Source: Crotalaria pallida (lineage: Eukaryota > Streptophyta > Magnoliopsida > Fabales > Fabaceae). From it: a DNA stretch of 64,000 bases. A model generated the notes under the pieces. It ran no database searches and was not told the DNA's origin. It was given only the letters and a program-made list of their open reading frames with translations. The stretch spans positions 23,739,501 to 23,803,500 of the forward strand of contig CM075654.1 of NCBI GenBank assembly GCA_037953625.1, given 5' to 3'. The position numbers and the translations under genes were made by a program. Of this stretch, positions 9,022-20,850 are shown piece after piece; position 1 is the first letter of the stretch; each line of letters starts with the position of its first letter.

Positions 9022-12000
9022 ATGGCAACCCTAAATAGAAATGTTACTAATGAGATGTTAGAACGAATCACGACCGTGCTGGAAGGCATGCAGCAGTAGC
9101 AGAGGCATCAATCATCTCAAGGGAGAGCTGGTAACCCATCTGCTGACAACATGGCGAATCATGATGCTAAGACTCTGTCGGAGTTCAGGAAGTGCAATCC
9201 GCCAAGGTTTGAGGGAGGATATAGACCTGATGAGGCGAACAAGTGGTTGTACGAGATCAATAAGATCTTCCGAACTCTGGAGTGTTCTGACGAACAGAAA
9301 GTGACCTATGCAGTTTACAAGCTTCATGAGGAAGCTGAAAACTGGTGGGACCACACGGTTCAATTGCTGAATTTTGAAAGGAGGGCAATCAACTGGGGAG
9401 TATTTATGGTGAAGTTTCTTAATAAGTACTTTCCAGAAGATTTGCGGAGGAAGAAGGAAGTAGAATTCATGCAATTGAAGCAGGGGGATATGAGTGTAGG
9501 GGAGTATGCGACCAGATTCGAGGAGCTGATGAAGTACTCTCCCTATTACTTGAATAACCCTGATGAAAGGAGTAAGTGTGTGAAGTTTGAAGGTGGATTA
9601 AGACCAGAGCTGAAGTCTATCTTCAGTTATCAACGGATACAGAGTTTCCCTGCACTTGTGGACATGTGCAGAATGTATGAGGATGATAAGAAGGCGGAGC
9701 TGATAGGAAGTCAAGTAAAAGGGGTTGGACAGAACTATGGACCCCAGAGAAAGAAGTTTGACCATCGGAATAATGGTCCATATTCTAAGAACAAGGGAAA
9801 GGGCAAGGCAGTGATGGATAACCGGAACAAGCCTCGCGATAATGCTCCTTATTGCGAGAAGTGCAAGCGTTATCATCATGGTCAGTTTTGCTGGTCCACA
9901 GGAGGATGTTCCAAGTGTGGGAAGCAAGGTCATTTTGCCCGTGAATGCAAGGAATCTGCAAAGGGAGATGCAAAGGGATCTGCTGGAAAGCCTGTGGTAC
10001 AAGGACGAGTATTTACCCTGAGTGGTAGCGAAGCAACCCAAACCCCGAATCTCGTGCAAGGTAATTTTTTGCTTAATAGTCAACCTTGCAAAATCATGTT
10101 TGATTCTGGAGCCACACATTCTTTTGTTTCCCCTGAATGTGTGAATAGGCTGAACCTTATTGTTTCTGATTCACCCTGCTATCCTAGTATAGATACCCCT
10201 ACGGGAATACCGATCTACACCGCTAAAGTCTGTTTAGGGTGTAATGTAGAAATTCTGGGTCGTTCATCCCGGGTAGATTTGGTTTGTCTTCCTAATTTAC
10301 AATTGGATGTGATCTTGGGAATGGATTGGTTGATGAAGAACCAAGTGATCATCAATTGTGACGAAAAGACAATTCAATATAGGACCCTTGAACTGGAGGG
10401 TTATATGTGTTTATTCTCGGTTTCTGGAGAGGAAGAGTCGATGCCGATCGAAGAAATTCCAGTGCTGAGAGAATTTCCGGAAGTATTTCCTGAAGAGATA
10501 CCAGGATTACCTCCGAAGCGAGAGATAGAGTTTGGGATTGACTTAGTTCATGGAGCTGGTCCCATCTCTATTGCTACTTATAGGATGGCACCACCAGAAA
10601 TGGCAGAGATGAAGAAGCAAATCGAGGAGCTGTTGTAGAAACAAATGATCAGGCCAAGCGTTTAGCCTTGGGGAGCTCCATTATTGTTCGTAAAGAAGAA
10701 AGATGGAAGTATGAGGATGTGCGTGGATTATAGGCAGCTGAATAAGGTCACTATTAAGAATAAGTATCCTTTGCCAAGGATTGATGACCTTATGGATCAA
10801 GTGAGGGGAGCTGCAGTATTCTCCAAGATTGATCTGAGATCAGGTTATCATCAGATCAGGATAAAGGAGGAGGATATACCCAAGACTGCATTTCGATCTC
10901 GATACGGTCATTATGAGTATGTTGTGATGCCGTTCGGATTGACAAATGCACCTGCTATTTTCATGGACTATATGAACCGGATCTTTAGACCATATTTGGA
11001 TTTGTTTGTGGTGGTATTCATTGACGATATTTTGGTCTATTCTAAAAATCCGGAAGAGCATGAAGAGCATCTCAGGATTGTGTTAAAGGTCCTGAAGGAG
11101 AAGCAACTATATGCCAAACTTACGAAGTGTGAGTTTTGGTTGAATGAAGTGAAGTTTCTGGGGCATGTGATCTCTAAAGAGGGAATTGCGGTGGATCCAG
11201 CGAAAGTAAGTTCAGTGCTAAGTTGGGAACAACCTAAGACGGTGACGGAAGTGAGAAGTTTCTTAGGGCTGGCTGGATACTATCGTCGGTTCATAGAAGG
11301 ATTTTCTAAGATTGCATTGCCTTTGACTAAGTTGACTCGGAAGGATCAACCATTCGTGTGGGACGACCGGTGCGAAGTTAGTTTCCGTGAGTTGAAGAAA
11401 AGGTTAACATCGTCTCCTGTGTTAATCTTACCCGATCCTCACAAGAGTTTTGAAGTGTACTGTGATGCATCTAAGCAAGGACTGGGTTGTGTATTGATGC
11501 AAGAAGGAAGAGTAGTGGCTTATGCATCGCGACAATTGAAGAATCATGAAGTGAATTACCCGACACACGATTTAGAATTGGCTGCGATCGTGTTTGCCTT
11601 AAAGATATGGAGACATCATCTCTATGGCACTACATTCCAAGTATTTAGTGACCATAAGAGTTTGAAATATCTGTTCGACCAGAAAGAGTTGAACATGAGG
11701 CAAAGGAGATGGATGGAGTTTTTGAAAGATTATGACTTTAAACTCCACTATCATCCGGGTAAAGCGAATGTGGTTGAAGACGCGTTGAGCCGGAAAGCAA
11801 TCCACATCAGTTCGATGATGGTTAAGGAAGCAGCGTTGATTGAAGAATTCAGAGACTTGAGTATGTTGACACAAGTGGAGCCATCAAGTATCAAGTTGGG
11901 GACGTTGCAGATCACCAACGAGTTCTTAGAAAGAATTCGGGAGTTGCAACGAGCAGATGAGGAATTGATGGAAAAGATGAGACTAGGTTCGAAAGGAAAG

Positions 12001-13356
12001 GAACCTGATTTCAAGTTTGGGTAGGATGGAATCCTTCGTTTCAGGACAAGGATTTGTGTACCAAGAGATCAAGAAGTTAGAAGACTGATTCTTGATGAAG
12101 CCCATAAGAGTCGGATGAGTATGCATCCTGGATCAACCAAAATGTATCAGGACTTGAAGAAGATATTTTGGTGGTCGGGATTGAAAAGGGATGTGGCAGA
12201 ATATGTGGCGGCGTGCTTAATTTGTCAGAAAGCGAAGGTAGAACATCAGAAACTGGGAGGACAGCTGCAACCTCTGAGGATTCCCCAATGGAAGTGGAAT
12301 AGCATCTCAATGGACTTTGTGTCTGGTTTGCCTAGGACAGCAGCAAATCATGATGCAATCTGGGTGGTTGTGGATAGGTTAACCAATTCGGCGCATTTTA
12401 TTCCGATAAATATGCGCTATCCTTTGAACAAGCTTACCCAGATCTATATCAAGGAGATAGTTCGTCTTCACGGAGTACCTTCGAGCATTGTGTCAGATCG
12501 AGACCCTAGATTTTCGTCGCAATTCTGGAAGAGTTTGCATGAAGCCATGGGGACAAGGTTGAAATTGAGTTCTGCGTATCATCCACAAACGGATGGCCAG
12601 ACAGAGAAAACGATTCAATCTTTGGAAGATGTGTTGCGAGCTTGTGCACTTGAAGAACAAGGAAGCTGGGATCAAGTGTTACCTCTTGCAGAGTTCACAT
12701 ACAACAATAGCTACCATGCGAGCATTCGAATGGCACCGTTCGAGGCGTTGTATGGAAGAAAGTGTCAAACCCCGCTATGTTGGTTCCAAGTGGGGGAGAA
12801 CTTGATGGTTGGACCAGAAATGATACAGCAGACATCTGAGAAGATCAAGATGGTTCAGGAAAAGATAAAAGCGGCTCAGAGTCGGCAAAAGAGTTATGCG
12901 GATAAGAGGCGAAAACCATTAGAATTTTCTGAGGGCGATCATGTGTTTCTTCGGGCAGTTCCGATGAAAGGAATTAGTAGAGCTTTGAGAACCCGAAAGC
13001 TTTCGCCTAAGTGTATAGGTCCATATCAGATTCTTAAGAGAGTCGGTCCTGTTGCTTATCAATTGGCTTTACCACCCTCTTTATCCAACTTGCATAACGT
13101 CTTTCACGTTTCGCAATTGAAAAAGTATGTTCATGATCCATCTGTTATTCTGAACCTCCAACATGATGACCTAACTCTGAAAGAAAACCTGACCTTTGAG
13201 ACCAGACCGGTTCGGATAGAAGATCGTGAAGTCAAGCGGCTCAGAGGAAAGGAAATACCTTTGGTTAAGGTGATTTGGGAGAATGCTGACGTATCTGAAG
13301 CTACATGGGAATTAGAGGAGAAGATGCGTCAAGAGTATCCGGAGTTGTTTTTGTAA
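9022..13356 (+). pseudogene. gag-pol: E1 gag-pol polyprotein, one frame with four TAG stops
   Basis: A single frame of 1445 codons from ATG 9022 to TAA 13354-13356, without frameshifts but with in-frame TAG at codons 26 (9097), 539 (10636), 548 (10663) and 1001 (12022). Domains in order: gag; two zinc knuckles (Cys near residues 278 and 296, the second CX2CX4HX4C intact); aspartic protease DSGA at 361; reverse transcriptase with FIDD Asp at 668/669; RNase H DAS near 815; integrase HHCC (His 1028, 1035; Cys 1065, 1068) and catalytic Asp 1098, Asp 1159, Glu 1195 with the D-35-E spacing; C-terminal chromodomain (about 1390-1444). Chromodomains of this family bind methylated histone H3 and direct insertion into heterochromatin, which fits the nested setting. 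All catalytic residues I checked are present. Confidence 0.93.
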
Positions 13357-13385
13357 TCTAGAATTTCGGGGACGAAATTCCTTTT

Positions 13386-13399
13386 AAGTGGGGGAGTAG
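13386..13399 (+). other. E1 polypurine tract
   Basis: AAGTGGGGGAGTAG directly before the 3' LTR, the expected plus-strand primer site. E2 has the identical tract at 38037-38050. Confidence 0.85.
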
Positions 13400-13665
13400 T
13401 GTAACACCCCTAATTTTCGTCTCCCGAATAATAGGAATTAATAATAAAAGGTTTTATTATTAATTTATAGAAATTTTCCAAGTTTATGTTTTGTATTTAA
13501 TTAGCCTTAAATATAAAAATAAGTTGAAATATTTTTATATGGCAAATAAATGCAAAATATAAGAATATTGCTTTTTGGTCCCTGAATGAGGGCTTAAAAG
13601 TAATATTGAAAAGATTCTTGGAGGGAAAGATTTAAAAATAGTAATTTTTAAATTTTGAACTGATC

Positions 13666-15164
13666 TAACCGGTTAGTAATGCACTGTAACCGGTTAGACG
13701 ATGAACTCAGGAACTGGTTTAGTGGATTTTGATGAGTAATCACTTGATTAACTCCGTAATCGCCACGATTGCTGCCTGAGATTAGTGGAAACACACGCGT
13801 CGCTCTGCATGCAAGTTTAATTTGCCTATAAATTGATGGATTTCAGAAGATTGGGGGTTGATTCTTCTTGGTTTGGTGTTGAGAAGCTGAATTAGGGTTC
13901 TTAATTTGTGGGAGCAAATTCTCCTTCATCTCTGAGTTTTGTTGAACGAGTGATACACATTCACAAAGCTCACATCAAGGGCTTTGTGTTACCATAGAGT
14001 TTGTGAGTTGAGAGTCTTTGTGTGAGGAGAAATCACCATTTGAAGTTGAGGTTGGGAAAACTGAGCTCAGAATTTTCTGATTCGGGAAGCTGTATTGGAA
14101 CCTTGATTTTGATCAGCTCAGGTAACCTCTAGGTCTCAAATCTTTTTCATTCGTTAGTGCATGTTGCCTAGAACAATTTCTAATTGTTTTCCCCAATTTC
14201 TTTGGTCAATCTCTGTGTCAAATCCTCTAATCTTTGGACCCTGTTGGTGAAATTCGTGGCTGAGAGCAGAACTGGGGTTTGTGTGAAATCTGGGGGTTTC
14301 CTTCAATTTCAGTGTCAAGTCTTCATCAACTTCAGTCTTAAGGTATGCAAGAAGTCTATACTATACTAGATTTAGACTAAAAATCAAGTGAATTAGGATT
14401 TGAGTTAACAAAACTCAAAAGGGCATTATGTGTTTTTTTTAGCACAAAGGCTTGGAGGCCAAAATCTTGCTCACTGTGGTTTTGAGCAACTTTATTTTGA
14501 TGCATGCAAAGTATGTTGATGCTGAATTCTGAGTTTGGATGCTTAATTTGAGCTTGGTTGTATTAAATTGTGTTTATGTGAATTTTCATGCAATTTGATA
14601 TCATAACCTTGATGCATGCAATATGAATGTGTTTCTGGGTATAAACATGTTTATCTTAAGGCACATGAACTTTGTGAATAATGAGAATTGGTTAGATTTG
14701 AGAAAGGAAGAAAATGAATTGTTAAAACTCTTGTTTTAATGGTCTGACTGCATAATCTAACCGGTTACACGATGTTCATAACCGGTTAGACACTGCAGAT
14801 TTTCAAAGAAAATTTGTTTATTAATCAGTCCTGAAATCTTAATGTTTTCTGCTCAAATCTAAGCTTTAATTTCATTATACATGGTCTGAACAAGAGTTGA
14901 TATAATGTCAAGGTTCAGATTTGAAAGATTAAAGTTAATGCCTTAAGTTAATGAAATAATTTCAAGAGGGAATTATGTTCATTGGAGAATGAAATGTGAT
15001 TTTGACTTTTGAATGATGAAAAACAATGGTCTTTGAGGTATAAACAATGTTAAATGTGTTTTTGGATTGGGTAGAGAATTCAAGAAAAAGGGTTTTCTGA
15101 ATTGCAATGGTAAACAGTTCAGGTCTGTAATTCTAACCGGTTAGCCTGAAACTGTAACCGGTTA
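13666..15164. repeat. Three TAACCGGTTA pairs in E1 3' LTR
   Basis: Pairs at 13666/13687, 14758/14779 and 15134/15155. All three keep a 21-bp start-to-start distance; linkers differ between sites. Pair 1 is in U3, pairs 2 and 3 in the putative intron. Confidence 0.8.
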
Positions 15165-15860
15165 GTACCTGAATCTGAAAAATAAAAAGTTAAGTTTTTG
15201 GATACCATTGAAGTTATATTACTCAATCTATGTTTAAAAAGGCATGTTTTGAGAAAAAAATTCAAAGGGGAATTTTATGCCAAAGGTATACCTCAACTAA
15301 ATCATTAAAAAGGAGAAATTGAAATATTTCTAAATCACATTAATTAATGTAAAGATAAAACCAACCCTGATATTTGTGCATCCATATAGACTGGAAGTCT
15401 GGTTGGTAGGAACGTTTATCATATTCTGGGAATATGAGGAGGGTACTCCGGGAGTACCAAATTATAACCTACTTGATGACACATTATAGATATGTGGCCA
15501 GTGTCCGGGACCTGGTTTTTATGCGTTCTGGGAACGTATGCGTTCTGGGAACGTGGTGCACACTCCGGGAGTGATGCTTATTATCCAAGTATGGTTCGGC
15601 ATTACGTTCTGGGAACTAACGTCGGTGTTCTGGGAACACAAGGGTGTATTGGATGGACGTCCAAGATGGACATTAAGAGGCCTCAGTTGTGGATAGAAAA
15701 TCATACATCATGCCACTTGCATTATAAGAGTTATAATGTTGAAAAATTGGTGTGCTCATATGTATTTGCATTATGATCTGTCCATGATATACTTGTGATT
15801 GTAATTTTAGTCCTTATCAATCATGTATATGTGTATACTTACTCCCTGTGCCCTGTTTAG
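14122..15860 (+). other. Putative LTR intron of E1 3' LTR
   Basis: Donor CTCAG|GTAACC and acceptor CCCTGTTTAG|GTGATG, 1739 nt. Same layout as 38764-40520 in E2. Prediction only. Confidence 0.45.
15421..15639 (+). repeat. F1 CYGGG hairpin array (E1 3' LTR)
   Basis: Same modules and order as 7284-7502. It differs at a few bases, for example ACGTTCTGGGAAC where the 5' copy reads ACATTCTGGGAAC, and GTGTTCTGGGAACAC where the 5' copy has a CCGGG loop. Confidence 0.85.
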
Positions 15861-15863
15861 GTG

Positions 15864-16337
15864 ATGGCCAGATACCTAGCTTGCATCGAGATACGCCCTA
15901 TCACTAGCGGTATATGGACGTATGAGGAGCACCGTGCCACTTTTGAGGGGGAGGTTGAGATCACTCTCTACCACCCTAACCCTCTGGTGCGTGTGCGACC
16001 TCGTCGATTTAGGATCCCATTAGTCTATACTATGCATGTTCCACCATTTTATACTTATAGAGGACCACCCCCGGCTCGACCTATGCGTCGTTTTCATAGT
16101 TTCCGTTTTAGAGCTGCCACTCGTTCCCATCCTTCCTCCCATAGAGTTGTCACTGAGGAGACTCCTTCTCCTGGTCCGACTGATTATGATAGGACTGCTT
16201 CTGCAGATCCTACACCCAGTGGTGGGGTCTCTCCACAGTCGGGCGAGGTCGAGGAGGACCCCGTGGAGGATGAGAGCGAGGAGGAGGTGCATGTTGAGCC
16301 GACTGTTTCTGCTAGAGGTGGACCCGCTGGTTCATAG
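15864..16337 (+). CDS. Intact LTR ORF of F1, 157 aa, unknown function
   Basis: ATG lies three bases after the predicted acceptor (15860). The protein begins MARYLACIEIRP, continues with SGIWTYEEHRATFEGEVE, HPNPLVRVRPRRFRIP and FYTYRGPPPARP, an Arg/Ser-rich stretch, and an acidic tail with EEDPVEDESEEE. The N-terminal two thirds is conserved with the F2a protein (5085-5519) and with both E2 copies; the tail varies in length. I do not recognise the family. It is encoded outside gag-pol, inside the LTR, so it would be made from a transcript starting at the LTR TATA box, probably after splicing. A function as an accessory protein is inference; a fortuitously conserved leader ORF is the alternative. 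Confidence 0.65.
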   Translation: MARYLACIEIRPITSGIWTYEEHRATFEGEVEITLYHPNPLVRVRPRRFRIPLVYTMHVPPFYTYRGPPPARPMRRFHSFRFRAATRSHPSSHRVVTEETPSPGPTDYDRTASADPTPSGGVSPQSGEVEEDPVEDESEEEVHVEPTVSARGGPAGS

Positions 16338-16597
16338 GAGCCTGCATAGCATGGGTGTTTTGGATCCTAGATCCTAGGGATAGAGCGGTGGAGGATCTGA
16401 GGAGCTGCTGAGGACACTGAAGACCTGCTCTGAGACTTCTATTTTGAGACCATGTGATATAGTGTATATATTTTGAGAGGTCTTAGAGTGAGGTTTTATT
16501 TTAGACAGCTGGGTTGTATATGTTTTTATAAACTCTTGCTATCTCGACTGATGTTACTTGCTACTACTGTACTGGTGGGGTTTCATTTTATGCTATA

Positions 16598-16600
<3 letters not shown>

Positions 16601-16659
<59 letters not shown>
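16601..16659. repeat. Expanded TA microsatellite in E1 3' LTR
   Basis: About 29 TA units, against about 11 at 8464-8486 in the partner LTR. It sits shortly after the LTR ORF and before the LTR end. Confidence 0.9.
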
Positions 16660-16661
<2 letters not shown>

Positions 16662-17033
16662 CATTTATTTTCCTGAGCAGAGCCCCATAATTATTATTTT
16701 TACTTCCGCGAACTCTGATTTCAATTTACAAGGGATTCGACGATAGGTTTATATTTTATATATTCAAATCTTACTCGAGAGGCAAATTATATGCTTTAAT
16801 GATAACTACTAAGGTTTTCTATAATTAAGGAAGTGCTTTCTCGAGAGTCTTTCCGACTCTAAGATATTACCATGCCGAATTCATGAAATGGTTTATGTCA
16901 AAAAGAGGTTTTTGATTGAGCAAGTAATAATATTAAAAAGGAAAAATTTTCTAGTCCTAAATTTTGATAGCAAGTAGTAAACTATTTGGAAATATTAATT
17001 ATTTTCAAATTGAAAAGAGAGCGTCACAATTTG

Positions 17034-17712
17034 CTCTTCCTTTTACTCTTAACCGAATGCACACACACAATTATTCACTTAAACACAAAACTCTTTCCAA
17101 CCAATTAGTTCATTTATTTCCTTTATTTTTAATCCAAAAACCAAATAGAAATTAAACATTCACAACACAATTTCAAACAATTTATTTTAACATAATTTCT
17201 CAAAACATACTTTTTGTTTTTAAGTCACTTCATTGAAAGAGAACCCTAGTCTAGCTAGCATGTATGGCCGAATCTCATCATAACAAAGACAAGGTTTTTA
17301 GGTTCATTTTTCAACATGCAAACATCAAAAATCATGAATCAACCATGCACCCTTTTCACACCAAACTCTAAAAATATCATTTCCTTAAATCAAGTTTTCA
17401 TTTTAATTTTTCATGCATGTGCTTAAAAAATGTTTGAATCAAGAAAATCAACATACATGTACCTCTTATGAAAATCAAAGCATGATTTCTTGATTTCTAA
17501 GCCTAGACCGAATACCTCATCATCATAGATCAAGGTTTCATCTTCAAATCTTTATCATGCATGCACATAGAACATGGATCAAGAAAAAAATCATCTTTCA
17601 AAAACTTGTCTCCTTGATTTCTTTGTGAAACCGTGATGGTCATTAAGAAAGATAAAATCTTTTTACTCAAAAACCACATGCATGTACCTAGATCTTATAG
17701 ATCAAGTCATGA
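17034..17712 (-). mobile_element. H: minus-strand F6 LTR, second segment
   Basis: Resumes H after E1 (TSD ATTTG at 17029-17033) and stops at the F6 solo LTR (TSD copy CATGA at 17708-17712). The reverse complement aligns with about 19290-19920 of the plus-strand F6 copy, including the repeated word ATTCGG and ACATGCATG motifs. No gene. Confidence 0.8.
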
Positions 17713-18320
17713 TGTAACACCCCGTAAATTCCTCGTGTTGAATTAAAATACTACATTTTCAAGGTACAGAGTGACTTTAAAGAAATGATTTCCTTAAATA
17801 ATGTTAAAAGTTTAGAGATTGAGTTTTTGAAAAAAATTATGTGTTTGATATTTTATTTGTGATTCATTTTGGAAAAGAATTATTTTCTATGCATGACTAT
17901 GTGTGTGTGTGCTTAGGATTAAATGAAAATTTAATTAGTGGAAGAATATGATGATGTGTGTGCATGAATGTGCGTGTGGCATGATGAGTGTATGTGCATG
18001 TAAGTGTAAGTGTGTATGTGTGCCGTACGTATGTGTATGGGTATGCAAGCCTAGAATTTTCTAAATGTTGAACCAAGAAACCAAATGAGCCAAGCCTTAC
18101 CCATGAGTAACTAAGTTAGCGACAAAAACCCTAACTAATAGCCAAAGGGTAACTAAACCTAAAGAACATAGTTCCTTAATCTACTCCTCATTGTCCCCTT
18201 GGAATTGATAAACTCCACCCATGCAAAGAATTAAAGAACCGAAATTGCCCTCCCTTGAACACACCTTGATCGAATTGAGTAAGGGCAAAAGAGGAGAAGT
18301 CTCATGCCTTAGCCCTTGTC

Positions 18321-18327
18321 TATATAG
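18321..18327 (+). promoter_or_regulatory. F6 TATA box
   Basis: TATATAG about 610 bp into the LTR, followed by a CT-rich leader. The H copy has TTATATAA on the minus strand at 27405-27412, at the matching place. Confidence 0.5.
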
Positions 18328-20850
18328 GGCCAAATGGGTGAAGTGTTGGCCACTTCATTTCTTCATTCCCACCCTTCATTCCTTTCATTTCCTCCCACCT
18401 TCCCAAAACACACTTGTTGAGAGCAAAAATCAAGCTCTCAACACACACACAAAGAAAAGAAAGAGGCCATGAGATAGGGAGAAGAAGAAGAAGCCAAGTT
18501 CAAAACTCAAGTTTTTCCTTGAAGTTCCAAGACTTTAGAAGCTAGGAGATCAACCCTTTGTTTGGTGGGTAGCTCGAAGTTATATAGGAAATTGTAATAA
18601 CTTAGTTTTCTTTGATCTTGTAATTCTTCTTTTCTTTTTCATTGCATGTTGATTTTCTAAGTTTATTTATGTTAGATCTTGGACTTTTAAGACTAAAAAT
18701 AATTTGTAAAGTTCTAATTAACGGACTTCATAACTCAATTAAATTTTCATGAAAGATCTTAAAGTTTCTCAAGCAAAACCTTCTATATCTAAGGATTTGT
18801 TGAAATTTTGTGGATCAAAAAGTAAAGTCTCTTTGCATGATTAAATTCCTTGCTTGAAACCGTGATTTGTGAAGTGTTTATGAGTTTATTTGACAAATAA
18901 ATGAATGATTTAAACTTGGTTAATAATGAAGTTAAGATCCTTGGTGTGCATGTTGATTTGATGATGATCTTGATGATTTGAGTACATGCATGTATTGTTT
19001 ATGCTTTGATCTTGAATTCTTAAGAGTGAATGAATTTATAAAACACTAAAACTTGAACTATAAGATTCGGCCTTGACTAGATCTATGAGTCTTGATGCTT
19101 TTTAATTTAATTCAAGTCATTGCATGTTGATCTTATGTCATGAAACATTGATTTGAGTTGTTAAAGTGTTTGATTTTAACTTGATCTTTAACTTGTCTTT
19201 GAAAAAGTTGACCTTCAAATACATGCATGGTGTTTTGAACAAAAGACTTGATTTTCTTCAATGTTCATCATGGTTTTAACCTTTTCTTACCTAAAATGCT
19301 TTTGGTCTTTGATTTATGCCACTATACTTGATTTTATGACTTGAATTACAAGATCCAAGTACATGCATGTCATTTTTGGACTAAAAAGATTTGATCTTTC
19401 TTAAGAGCCACCACGGTTTCACAAAGAAATTAAGGAAACAAGTTTTTGAAAAAAATGATTTTTTACTTGATTCATGTTTTGTGTTCTTACATGTTAAACA
19501 TTTGAAATTTAATCTTGATTTGTAATAGGGAGCATTCGGCCTAATCATTAAACCAAGAAATCATGTTTTGTTTTCATGAAAAAGATCCATGCATGTTAAT
19601 CTTGTGTTTTTGCATGTTGAAAAAAAAATGAATCAAAAACCTTGTTTTTGACAAAATGAGATTCGGTCTTACATGCTAGTTAGACTAGGGTTCTTTTTCA
19701 ATGAAGTGACATAAAAGTAATGAGTATGTTTTGAGAAAATCATGCTAAAATATTGTTTGAAATTATGTTGTGAATGTTAAATTTCTATTTGGTTTGTGGA
19801 TTAAACATAAAGGAAATAAATGAATTAAATAGTTAATTGGAAAGGGTTTTGTGTTTAAATGGATAGGTATGTGTGTATTCGGTTGGACACAAAAGGAAGA
19901 GAAAATAATTTGTTGCATGTAAATGGAAATAGAATTTAAGTACTTGAATTAAATCAAGTTGATTTATGTGTTTAGTTTTGTAATTTTTAACTTGTTTTCT
20001 TTGATTACATTCGGCCATACAGTGTAAATAAATTTAGGGAGTTTAATTGCATGAAATAAAATGTACATGCTGATTTTTGAAAAGAATAAAGTTATTCAAA
20101 GTGAGAAAAATAAATATACATGTGTTTGGTTTATATCTCTGATTCAATTCGGTTTGTGAATATATGCATGACTAAGTGTTTTGTTTTGTGAAAATGGATT
20201 ATTTGTGAGTTGAATGATTGCTCTAATGTTAACTAAGTTGATTATATGCCTATAAATAATTAATGAAATGTTGCTTGTTGTTGTGTGTTAGTTGATGCTT
20301 GAAAAACATGGGAGTGTGTAATTGGTTTTGAAATTTATGGGTTTTTAGAAAATTCCATTTGATTTATTTGAAACTGTTAAATTGTGTTTATGGCTATCCA
20401 AAGTTTGTTTTATGATAAAAGACTTGAGTTCAAAAGTGTTAATTTTGAGTCAAAGAAGCATTTGAAATAAAAAGTGTTTTTACGATGTTTTCGAAATTTT
20501 AATGAAATGATTTTTGTAGACCAATCCTTTGCTGTCCAGGGTTATTTAAAATTGTTTCTTAACCTTAAAAATGTGCTCAAGTAATTTAGAGTAAAATTTT
20601 CAAGTGATAACTGATTTAAGGAAAACCCGGATTAAAAACGGTTATGTTTTAAGTTTTCCCACGAGGAATGAGAGGTGTTTAAGTTATGAAAAAGATTTTC
20701 ATAATACAAGTTAATAACGTAAATATACTTTATTTAGTACGAGGAATTTGAAAGACGAGGGATTGGGGAAGCCGGCAACAAAAAGGATTCCAGGAGACGA
20801 TACGCATTACATTGCTGGACCTCAGGTGAGAGAGAAGCTTTCCTAACACA
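18328..20850 (+). other. F6 leader and AT-rich LTR body, no gene
   Basis: Leader followed by about 2 kb of AT-rich DNA with many ACATGCATG words. A consensus splice site CTCAG|GTGAGAG occurs near 20825 and is conserved in H (plus-strand CTCTCACCTGGGG near 250-262). Whether it acts as donor or acceptor is unclear. No coding region is supported. Confidence 0.5.

Larger units (their letters stand above)
1335..17028 (+). mobile_element. E1: complete Ty3/gypsy chromovirus (Tekay/Del-like)
   Basis: A complete LTR retrotransposon with a perfect 5-bp TSD ATTTG (1330-1334 and 17029-17033). It has 5' LTR 1335-8855, tRNA-Met PBS, one gag-pol frame 9022-13356, polypurine tract and 3' LTR 13400-17028, beginning TGTAACACCCC and ending GTCACA. 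The 5' LTR is enlarged by a nested F2a solo LTR. With the insert removed, both LTRs are about 3.6 kb and nearly identical, so insertion was fairly recent. The C-terminal chromodomain and domain order gag-PR-RT-RH-IN place it among chromoviruses. It sits inside H, a minus-strand F6 LTR. Four in-frame TAG codons mean it is probably not autonomous now. Confidence 0.95.
13400..17028 (+). repeat. E1 3' LTR (F1), 3.63 kb, intact
   Basis: Uninterrupted F1 LTR. It shows the whole plan: palindrome pairs (13666/13687, 14758/14779, 15134/15155, all 21 bp apart), TATAAAT at 13827, putative intron 14122-15860, hairpin array 15421-15639, ORF 15864-16337, long TA tract 16601-16659. It differs from the 5' LTR only by scattered substitutions, small indels and TA repeat number. 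Confidence 0.95.

Noticed and set aside
9022..13356. Programmed amber readthrough of E1 gag-pol
   Set aside because: Stops fall at codon 26, twice just before the RT core and at 1001, at different places from E2 and E3; decay fits better, though the TAG bias is reported as a finding.
16558..16746. 62-aa ORF with a long Tyr-Ile repeat
   Set aside because: Produced by the TA microsatellite; absent from the sister LTR.
18221..18472. 83-aa ORF in the F6 leader
   Set aside because: Not conserved in the H copy or F7, and no start-site support.
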